Assembly (NCBI RefSeq): GCF_015207255.1
Contig: NZ_JADEXG010000019.1
Span: 1-64,000 of the forward strand
From: Vasconcelosia minhoensis LEGE 07310
Lineage (GTDB): Bacteria; Cyanobacteriota; Cyanobacteriia; Phormidesmidales; Phormidesmidaceae
Reading direction: 5' to 3'
Length of the DNA: 64,000 nucleotides
The translations under genes were made by a program, and so were the position numbers. Positions 57,898-64,000 of this stretch are shown in pieces (within the stretch, counting starts at the first letter, position 1; each line of letters starts with the position of its first letter). Under the pieces are notes generated by a model. The model worked only from the letters and a program-made list of their open reading frames with translations. It was not told the origin of the DNA and did not search any database.

Positions 57898-58257
57898 ATG
57901 GTTGAAGTTGATACGAGTGCTCAGGTGAAGGCTACTGCTAAATATGTTCGAATGTCTCCCCGCAAGGTGCGCCGCGTTCTCGATCAGATTCGCGGTCGCT
58001 CCTATCGGGAAGCGCTGATTATTCTGGAGTTTATGCCCTACAAGTCCTGCGAGCCGATTCTGAAGGTGCTGCGCTCGGCCGTTGCCAACGCTGAGCATAA
58101 CAACGGTCTCGATCCGGTTGATTTGGTAGTGAGTGAAGCCTACGCCGATCAGGGTCCCGTGCTCAAACGCTATCGGCCCCGGGCTCAGGGCCGAGCCTAT
58201 CAGATTCGTAAGCCGACCTGCCATATTGCGATCGCGGTGGCCCCTGCGACCGAATAA
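57898..58257 (+). CDS. rplV: 50S ribosomal protein L22
   Basis: A 119-residue protein with [20 protein letters not shown] and the loop that lines the exit tunnel, [19 protein letters not shown]. It starts 11 bases after rpsS, with GGAAAGGAAA as a strong ribosome site. Confidence 0.97.
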   Translation: MVEVDTSAQVKATAKYVRMSPRKVRRVLDQIRGRSYREALIILEFMPYKSCEPILKVLRSAVANAEHNNGLDPVDLVVSEAYADQGPVLKRYRPRAQGRAYQIRKPTCHIAIAVAPATE

Positions 58258-58299
58258 ACCCTTATTCAGTTCATTTTTCCGTCAGCCATAGGAGTACTC

Positions 58300-59031
58300 G
58301 TGGGACAGAAGATTCATCCAGTCGGGCTTCGCCTCGGCATTACGCAGGAGCATCGCTCCCGCTGGTATGCCGACTCGAACCGCTATCCCGAACTGCTGCA
58401 AGAAGACCATAAGATTCGTCAGTACGTTGAGAAAAATCTCAGCAATGCGGGCATTTCGGAAGTGCGCATCGAGCGTAAAGCCGATCAGATCGACCTGGAA
58501 GTGCATACGGCCCGACCCGGTGTTGTCGTCGGTCGCGGCGGCAGCGGCATCGATTCGCTACGGGTTGGGCTACAGCAGGAGCTGAACGATCCCAACCGCC
58601 AGATTCGGATTAACGTCATCGAGGTGGCCCGGGTCGATGCTGACGCTGGCCTGATTGCCGAATATATTATTCAGCAGCTCGAGCGACGGGTGTCCTTTAG
58701 ACGGGTGGTGCGGCAGGCCATTCAGCGAGCCCAGCGAGCCGGTGTTGAGGGGATCAAGATTCAGGTAGGCGGTCGCTTAAATGGGGCCGAGATTGCCCGC
58801 AGTGAGTGGACCCGTGAGGGCCGTGTGCCGCTACATACGCTGCGCGCCAACATCGACTACGCCTATAAGACCGCTCAGACGACCTACGGCATCCTTGGCG
58901 TGAAGGTCTGGATTTTCAAAGGCGAAGTGATCCCGGGGCAGGAAGAGCAGCCCGTCAACGCCAATGCCCAGCCACGCCGCCGTCAGCCGCGTCGTCGTCA
59001 GCAGTTTGAAGACCGCTCTAATGAGTCTTAA
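58300..59031 (+). CDS. rpsC: 30S ribosomal protein S3
   Basis: A 243-residue protein with the KH domain [20 protein letters not shown] and the C-terminal domain [20 protein letters not shown]. It forms part of the mRNA entry channel. The start is GTG with GGAG upstream. The tail is basic ([16 protein letters not shown]). Confidence 0.97.
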   Translation: MGQKIHPVGLRLGITQEHRSRWYADSNRYPELLQEDHKIRQYVEKNLSNAGISEVRIERKADQIDLEVHTARPGVVVGRGGSGIDSLRVGLQQELNDPNRQIRINVIEVARVDADAGLIAEYIIQQLERRVSFRRVVRQAIQRAQRAGVEGIKIQVGGRLNGAEIARSEWTREGRVPLHTLRANIDYAYKTAQTTYGILGVKVWIFKGEVIPGQEEQPVNANAQPRRRQPRRRQQFEDRSNES

Positions 59032-59095
59032 GGCCCAGAGAAGATTCTGGTGTTATCGAGTTCTGGCTGTCGAGTTTTGTAAGTAGTAACCCACC

Positions 59096-59512
59096 ATGCT
59101 AAGTCCGAAGAGAACCAAATTTAGAAAGCAGCATCGGGGCCGCATGCGGGGCATGGCCCACCGGGGCAACGAGATCAACTTTGGTCAGTTTGCCCTCCAG
59201 GCGACCGAGCCTTCCTGGATGACCTCACGGCAGATTGAAGCCGGACGGCGAGCGATGACCCGCTACATTCGCCGGGGTGGCAAAATCTGGATTCGCGTTT
59301 TCCCCGATAAGCCGGTGACGATGCGCCCGGCTGAGACCCGAATGGGTTCCGGTAAGGGCAACCCAGAATTCTGGGTAGCGGTAGTCAAGCCCGGTCGGAT
59401 CATTTTTGAGATTGCCGGTGTGTCTGAAGAAATTGCCCGCGAGGCGATGCGGCTAGCCGCGTTCAAGCTGCCATTTAAGACCAAATTTATTGCAAAACAG
59501 GAGGAGGTCTAA
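59096..59512 (+). CDS. rplP: 50S ribosomal protein L16
   Basis: A 138-residue protein with [20 protein letters not shown] and VRFGQ-type text here as [20 protein letters not shown], plus [20 protein letters not shown]. It helps bind tRNA at the A site. The gap of 64 bases after rpsC is the longest in this part of the cluster. Confidence 0.97.
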   Translation: MLSPKRTKFRKQHRGRMRGMAHRGNEINFGQFALQATEPSWMTSRQIEAGRRAMTRYIRRGGKIWIRVFPDKPVTMRPAETRMGSGKGNPEFWVAVVKPGRIIFEIAGVSEEIAREAMRLAAFKLPFKTKFIAKQEEV

Positions 59513-59514
59513 AC

Positions 59515-59823
59515 ATGCCCCTGGCTAAGATTGCAGACGCCAGAAATCTCAGCGATGAGGAGCTGGCAGAGGAAATCGCGGCGGCGAAGCGATCGCTGTT
59601 TGACCTGCGCTTTCAAAAGGCGACCCGGCAGCTCGAGACCGGCTTTCATCAGTTCAAGCACACGCGCCATCGCCTGGCCCAGCTGATGACCGTCGAGCGA
59701 GAGCGCCAGCTGGCGGCGGCTCAGGCGGCCCAGACTGAGCCGGCTCAGGCAGCGGCAGGGCCAGGCACCGAGACTGAGTCGGATACCGAGACGGCTATTG
59801 AGACAGAGAGCGAGCAGGAGTAG
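59515..59823 (+). CDS. rpmC: 50S ribosomal protein L29 with acidic C-terminal extension
   Basis: Residues 1-70 are normal L29 (DLRFQKATRQLETGFHQFKH). The remaining 32 residues are an added Ala/Glu/Thr tail (AAAGPGTETESDTETAIETE). L29 is commonly 65-75 residues, so the 102 here is long. It starts two bases after the rplP stop. An acidic tail also occurs on the next gene product, S17. Confidence 0.95.
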   Translation: MPLAKIADARNLSDEELAEEIAAAKRSLFDLRFQKATRQLETGFHQFKHTRHRLAQLMTVERERQLAAAQAAQTEPAQAAAGPGTETESDTETAIETESEQE

Positions 59824-59831
59824 TGGGTTAG

Positions 59832-60392
59832 ATGGCAGCGAAGGAAAGGGTTGGCCAGGTGGTCAGCGACAAAATGAATAAGACAGTGGTGGTCGCGGTT
59901 GAAAGCCGGGTCCCCCATCCCAAGTACGGCAAGATTATGGTGCGGACGCGGCGATTCAAGGCGCATGACGAAGAGAACAAATGCAAGACGGGCGACCAGG
60001 TCAAAATCCGCGAAACCCGTCCGCTCAGCCGCACCAAGCATTGGATCGTCACCGACATTCTGAATCAGGTCTCTGAGGCTGTTTCTGAAGTCGTCGCCCA
60101 GGTCGAGGCGATCCCCTCGACCCAGTCGGCAGAGACAGCTCAGGTCGAAGAAGCGGCGGCTCCACCAGAAGCGCTGGCTACTCAGCCGCTTGAGGAAGCC
60201 GTTCAGGTTGATGAAGAACAGATGGCGGCGGCCCCAGCGGCTCAGGCTCCTGAGCCAGAAACTCAGGATGTGGCCCCAGAAGACACTCCAGAAGATACCC
60301 CAGAAGATACCCCAGAAGATGCTTCAGAGGAAGCCTCGGTTGAATTGAGCCAAGCACCTGAGGCAGACCAGCCGGAGGAGACCGAATCATGA
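59832..60392 (+). CDS. rpsQ: 30S ribosomal protein S17 with very long acidic tail
   Basis: Residues 1-80 are S17 ([47 protein letters not shown]). About 105 extra residues follow, rich in Glu, Ala, Pro and Gln, with a PEDT repeat (three copies then PEDA) coded by 12-base DNA repeats near 60284-60326. S17 is usually 80-90 residues. The tail is in frame up to the rplN overlap, so it is translated unless cleaved. Its role is unknown. Confidence 0.95.
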   Translation: MAAKERVGQVVSDKMNKTVVVAVESRVPHPKYGKIMVRTRRFKAHDEENKCKTGDQVKIRETRPLSRTKHWIVTDILNQVSEAVSEVVAQVEAIPSTQSAETAQVEEAAAPPEALATQPLEEAVQVDEEQMAAAPAAQAPEPETQDVAPEDTPEDTPEDTPEDASEEASVELSQAPEADQPEETES

Positions 60393-60754
60393 TCCAGCAG
60401 GAAACCTACCTCAATGTCGCCGACAATAGCGGTGCCCGCAAGCTCATGTGCATTCGGGTACTGGGCGGCAACCGCCAGTATGCGGGCGTCGGCGACGTGA
60501 TCGTCGCCGTCGTGAAAGACGCACTGCCCAATATGGCGGTGAAAAAGTCAGATGTTGTTCGGGCGGTCGTGGTGCGTACGCGCAAGGGAATGCGCCGCAA
60601 CAGCGGTATGAGCATCCGGTTTGACGATAACGCCGCAGTGCTGATCAACCCCGACGGTAACCCCCGTGGCACCCGGGTCTTTGGTCCAGTGGCGCGGGAG
60701 CTGCGGGATAAGAACTTTACCAAGATTGTGTCGCTCGCGCCGGAGGTACTGTAG
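60389..60754 (+). CDS. rplN: 50S ribosomal protein L14
   Basis: A 121-residue protein, [20 protein letters not shown] with [20 protein letters not shown]. It overlaps the rpsQ stop by four bases (ATGA), so translation is coupled, and its normal start requires the rpsQ tail to be read. Confidence 0.97.
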   Translation: MIQQETYLNVADNSGARKLMCIRVLGGNRQYAGVGDVIVAVVKDALPNMAVKKSDVVRAVVVRTRKGMRRNSGMSIRFDDNAAVLINPDGNPRGTRVFGPVARELRDKNFTKIVSLAPEVL

Positions 60755-61099
60755 ATGGCCGTTAAGTCAAAGCCAATTCGCCAAAAAATGCACGTCAGGA
60801 AGGGAGACACCGTCCAGGTGATCACCGGCCGTGACAAGGGCAAAGTCGGCGAGATTGTGGCAATTAAGCCGAAGCGATCGCAGGTGATCGTCGAGGGCGT
60901 CAACGTTCGCACCAAGCATGTCAAGCCGCAGCAGGAAGGCGAATCGGGTCAAATTCTGACCAAGGAATTTCCCATCCACAGCTCCAATGTGATGCTGTAC
61001 TCCACTAAGGAAAAGGTGGCGAGCCGGGTGGCCTACTCCTTTACCGAAGACGGTCGCAAAGTCCGGATGCTGAAAAAGACCGGCGAAATCATCGACTAG
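60755..61099 (+). CDS. rplX: 50S ribosomal protein L24
   Basis: A 114-residue KOW protein: [20 protein letters not shown] and [20 protein letters not shown]. It starts immediately after the rplN stop. L24 begins 50S assembly. Confidence 0.97.
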   Translation: MAVKSKPIRQKMHVRKGDTVQVITGRDKGKVGEIVAIKPKRSQVIVEGVNVRTKHVKPQQEGESGQILTKEFPIHSSNVMLYSTKEKVASRVAYSFTEDGRKVRMLKKTGEIID

Positions 61100-61190
61100 G
61101 GCTGCCGTCAGCCCCATTTTCAGCTTAATCTCATTCACCGTTCACCCCTCGTTCCTGACCCAGCCCAGGAACCTTCAATCAGAGAAAACC

Positions 61191-61736
61191 ATGGCCGAGC
61201 AACTCAAAACCTTCTACGCCGAAAAGGTAGTGCCGAAGCTGTTGGAGCAGTTTAATTACCAAAACATCCATCAGGTTCCCAAAATTACCAAAGTCACCGT
61301 CAACCGAGGTCTGGGAGAGGCGTCTCAAAACGCCAAAGCCCTAGAGTCTTCGATTAGCGAACTCGCCCTGATTACCGGTCAGCGACCGGTGGTGACCCGG
61401 GCTAAGCGCGCGATCGCGGGCTTCAAAATTCGCGAAGGGATGCCGGTTGGCGTCATGGTGACGCTGCGCTCTGAGCGCATGTATGCCTTCGTCAACCGGC
61501 TGGTCAACCTGACCCTGCCGCGCATCCGCGACTTTCGCGGCGTCAGCCCTCGCAGCTTTGATGGACGGGGCAATTACACCTTGGGACTGCGCGAGCAGCT
61601 GATTTTTCCCGAGGTGGACTACGACAACATTGACCAGGTTCGCGGCATGGACATCAGTATTGTCACCAGCGCGAACACCGACGAAGAAGGGCGGGCCCTG
61701 TTAAAAGAGCTGGGTATGCCGTTCCGGGATAACTGA
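61191..61736 (+). CDS. rplE: 50S ribosomal protein L5
   Basis: A 181-residue protein with [40 protein letters not shown] and [20 protein letters not shown]. It binds 5S rRNA. The usual bacterial neighbour rpsN is missing between it and rpsH, as in other cyanobacteria. Confidence 0.97.
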   Translation: MAEQLKTFYAEKVVPKLLEQFNYQNIHQVPKITKVTVNRGLGEASQNAKALESSISELALITGQRPVVTRAKRAIAGFKIREGMPVGVMVTLRSERMYAFVNRLVNLTLPRIRDFRGVSPRSFDGRGNYTLGLREQLIFPEVDYDNIDQVRGMDISIVTSANTDEEGRALLKELGMPFRDN

Positions 61737-61761
61737 GGCAGGTTTAGCAAAAAAGAGGATT

Positions 61762-62163
61762 ATGGCGTCTAACGATACAATTTCAGACATGCTGACGCGC
61801 ATTCGGAATGCTACCCTTGTGCGCCACCAGACGGTGGATATCCCGTCAACGAAAGTCACCCGCAATATTGCTTCCGTACTCAAAGAAGAGGGCTTTATTG
61901 TCGATACGGCTGACCGGCAAGAGGGCGTTCGGCGAACGCTGACGATTACCCTAAAGTACAAGGGAAAAACCCGCGAACCGATTATTCGCAACCTGACCCG
62001 CGTGAGCAAGCCGGGGCTGCGAGTCTACTCGAACCGTAAGGATCTGCCCAGAGTGCTCGGCGGCATCGGCATCGCCATCATCTCGACCTCCAGCGGCATT
62101 ATGACCGACCGCGATGCGCGGCGGCAGGGCGTTGGTGGCGAAGTGCTCTGCTACGTTTGGTAG
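61762..62163 (+). CDS. rpsH: 30S ribosomal protein S8
   Basis: A 133-residue protein with [20 protein letters not shown] and the conserved end [20 protein letters not shown]. In E. coli S8 represses the spc operon by binding the L5 region; no such site was identified here. Confidence 0.97.
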   Translation: MASNDTISDMLTRIRNATLVRHQTVDIPSTKVTRNIASVLKEEGFIVDTADRQEGVRRTLTITLKYKGKTREPIIRNLTRVSKPGLRVYSNRKDLPRVLGGIGIAIISTSSGIMTDRDARRQGVGGEVLCYVW

Positions 62164-62219
62164 CTCACGGCTATCAAGCACAGCGATTGGGCAGCAGTGA
62201 TTAGGTTAGGAGGTTAACT

Positions 62220-62759
62220 ATGTCTCGTATTGGCAAACAGCCGATTGTCGTTCCCAGCCAGGTGACCGTTACGATTGACGGCCAGCGGGTGACGGTCAAA
62301 GGGCCGAAAGGCGAACTATTCCGAGAAATCCCCCCGGAGATCTCAGTCGAGCAGGAGGAGGGTACCATCGTCGTCCGGCGGCGAAATGAATCGCGTAATG
62401 CGCGGCAGCGGCACGGCCTGGCGAGGACGCTGGTGGCCAATATGGTGCAGGGCGTCTCCCAGGGCTACGAAAAGCGGCTGGCGATCCAGGGCATCGGCTA
62501 TCGGGCCGCCGTCCAAGGCCAGAAGCTAACCATGAACCTGGGCTATAGCCACCCGGTCGAGTTTGACCCGCCGGCGGGGATTCAGTTTGCGGTGGAGGGC
62601 AACACCAACGTCACCGTATCGGGTATTGATAAAGAAATCGTCGGCAACACCGCCGCCAGAGTCCGGGCGGCTCGCCCCCCGGAACCCTACAAAGGCAAAG
62701 GGGTACGCTATGCCGACGAGGTCGTCAGACGTAAGGCTGGTAAAGCAGGTAAGAAGTAA
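62220..62759 (+). CDS. rplF: 50S ribosomal protein L6
   Basis: A 179-residue protein with [40 protein letters not shown] and [24 protein letters not shown] lies seven bases before the start. Confidence 0.97.
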   Translation: MSRIGKQPIVVPSQVTVTIDGQRVTVKGPKGELFREIPPEISVEQEEGTIVVRRRNESRNARQRHGLARTLVANMVQGVSQGYEKRLAIQGIGYRAAVQGQKLTMNLGYSHPVEFDPPAGIQFAVEGNTNVTVSGIDKEIVGNTAARVRAARPPEPYKGKGVRYADEVVRRKAGKAGKK

Positions 62760-62762
62760 GCT

Positions 62763-63119
62763 ATGAAAACAACTCGTCGCGAATCCACCCGTCGCCGCCA
62801 TGGGCGCATCCGTCGTCGGATTAAGGGGACATCGGAGCGGCCCCGGCTGGCTGTTTTTCGCTCCCACCAGCATATCTATGCCCAGGTGATAGACGATACG
62901 CAGCACCAAACTCTGGCTGCTGCGTCTACCCTGGAGAAAGACGTCACCGAGGGCCAGGGTTCGACCCAGGTGGCTTCGGCAGCGGTCGGCAAGCTGATCG
63001 CCCAGCGGGCGATTGAGAAGGGCGTGTCTCAGGTCGTGTTTGACCGCGGCGGCAAGCTCTACCACGGTCGCGTCGCCGCCCTAGCCGAAGCGGCGCGGGA
63101 AGCAGGTTTAGATTTTTAA
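62763..63119 (+). CDS. rplR: 50S ribosomal protein L18
   Basis: A 118-residue 5S rRNA-binding protein: [40 protein letters not shown] and the end REAGLDF. It starts three bases after rplF. Confidence 0.97.
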   Translation: MKTTRRESTRRRHGRIRRRIKGTSERPRLAVFRSHQHIYAQVIDDTQHQTLAAASTLEKDVTEGQGSTQVASAAVGKLIAQRAIEKGVSQVVFDRGGKLYHGRVAALAEAAREAGLDF

Positions 63120-63147
63120 GCAGTAAGGTTGTAATCGAGATAGAGCT

Positions 63148-63669
63148 ATGGCGAACCGTCGTAAAAATAATAAGAGCCGCGAGAAGGACTCCGAATGGCA
63201 GGAGCGAGTCGTCCAGATTCGCCGCGTCACCAAGGTGGTCAAGGGCGGTAAAAAGCTAAGCTTTCGGGCCATCGTCGTCGTGGGCAATGAGAAGGGACAG
63301 GTCGGCGTCGGCGTCGGCAAGGCCAGCGACGTGATTGGCGCGGTTAAAAAAGGCGTTGCCGACGGCAAAAAGCATATCGTCGATGTGCCGCTGAACAAAT
63401 CCTTTTCAATTCCCCACCCCTCCACCGGCGTAGCCGGGGGCGCGAGAGTCTTCATGCGGCCTGCGGCCCCAGGAACTGGGGTAATCGCCGGGGGTGCGGT
63501 GCGCACCGTGCTAGAGCTGGCCGGGGTACGGAATATTCTAGCGAAGCAGCTGGGCTCCGACAATCCCTTGAACAACGCCCGAGCCGCAGCAGAGGCCCTG
63601 GATTCGCTCCGCACGCTATCCGACGTGGCCGAAGAGCGCGGCGTTGCGATTGAAAAACTGTACGCTTGA
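63148..63669 (+). CDS. rpsE: 30S ribosomal protein S5
   Basis: A 173-residue protein with [40 protein letters not shown] and [20 protein letters not shown]. It helps set decoding accuracy and lines the mRNA entry. Confidence 0.97.
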   Translation: MANRRKNNKSREKDSEWQERVVQIRRVTKVVKGGKKLSFRAIVVVGNEKGQVGVGVGKASDVIGAVKKGVADGKKHIVDVPLNKSFSIPHPSTGVAGGARVFMRPAAPGTGVIAGGAVRTVLELAGVRNILAKQLGSDNPLNNARAAAEALDSLRTLSDVAEERGVAIEKLYA

Positions 63670-63679
63670 GGAAGAGACG

Positions 63680-64000
63680 ATGAGATTAGAAGACGCCAGA
63701 CCGAAACCGGGGTCCAAACGTCGCCGCCGCCGGGTGGGCCGTGGAATTTCCGCTGGGCAGGGAGCCAGCTGCGGCTTCGGCATGCGAGGTCAAAAGTCTC
63801 GCTCGGGCCGGGGCACTCGCCCGGGCTTTGAGGGGGGCCAGCTACCGCTGTACCGTCGCATTCCCAAGCTGAAGCATTTTCCACTGGTCAATCAAAAAAA
63901 CTATACGATTATTAACGTCGAAGACCTGAACGATCTGGCAGCGGATAGCGAAGTGACTCTGGAGACCTTGCTTGAGGCCGGTATCTTGACCACCAGTGAC
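63680..64000 (+). CDS. rplO: 50S ribosomal protein L15 (partial, 3' end beyond window)
   Basis: The first 107 codons are present: [20 protein letters not shown] then [20 protein letters not shown] and [20 protein letters not shown], the L15 pattern. It starts ten bases after rpsE. secY would be expected next. Confidence 0.95.
   Translation, partial: MRLEDARPKPGSKRRRRRVGRGISAGQGASCGFGMRGQKSRSGRGTRPGFEGGQLPLYRRIPKLKHFPLVNQKNYTIINVEDLNDLAADSEVTLETLLEAGILTTSD

Overview
The window is a piece of a cyanobacterial chromosome, carried mostly as dense protein-coding DNA of moderately high GC. The diagnosis rests on CP12, phytoene desaturase and synthase (crtP, crtB), Psb27, NdhN, LdpA, a LabA-type NYN protein, SigG with its anti-sigma partner, an RRM-type Rbp protein, and many copies of the GCGATCGC (HIP1) octamer. 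The gene set suits a Leptolyngbya/Synechococcales-like organism, but genus cannot be fixed from the sequence alone. No rRNA, tRNA or CRISPR array was seen.

Layout. 1-21.8 kb: core and conserved genes (partial FIST protein, CP12, DUF3177-like protein, DAHP synthase, an outer-membrane barrel / FecR / CHASE2-kinase group, LabA-like protein, sapG-sigG, an ABC1 kinase, recN, a CPA1 antiporter, a UvrD-like helicase, a lipoprotein). 21.9-29.4 kb: an accessory island. 29.5-44.2 kb: miaE, aroQ, cinA, glycosyltransferases, glyA, crtP-crtB, rbp, an M48-like protein, sbcD. 44.2-50.4 kb, minus strand: prfA-rpmE-rpsI-rplM-truA-rplQ-rpoA-rpsK-rpsM-rpmJ. 50.5-54.7 kb, minus strand: psb27, an R3H/AAA ATPase, ldpA, ndhN. 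55.1-64 kb, plus strand: the S10/spc ribosomal cluster from rplC to a truncated rplO.

The most interesting region is 22.7-29.3 kb, which reads as a chromosomal integron in a cyanobacterium. A decayed integron integrase (intI, plus strand) lies beside a candidate attI, and gene cassettes run away from it on the minus strand. Cassette 1 is a GNAT acetyltransferase followed by a foldable attC-like site. Cassette 2 is a large single-chain restriction-modification enzyme (nuclease, N6-adenine methylase and specificity domain in 898 residues) followed by a second attC-like site. An apparently intact IS1634-type insertion sequence sits at the junction of cassette 2 and that attC, flanked by a 9-bp direct repeat. 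The integrase has two separate lesions: one extra base near codon 68, and a roughly 50-bp palindromic insertion just after the catalytic tyrosine. The original C-terminus is still readable beyond the insertion, so the platform looks frozen. Three 41-bp tandem repeats with paired base changes lie between cassette 1 and the intI promoter.

How the genes work together. The right third makes the translation and transcription core: ribosomal proteins, RpoA, RF1 and TruA. The alpha-operon genes are split from and opposed to the S10/spc genes, with photosynthesis and clock genes between them. The carotenoid pair makes the first committed steps to coloured carotenoids. CP12, Psb27 and NdhN serve carbon fixation and thylakoid electron transport. 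RecN, SbcD and the UvrD-like helicase are repair factors.
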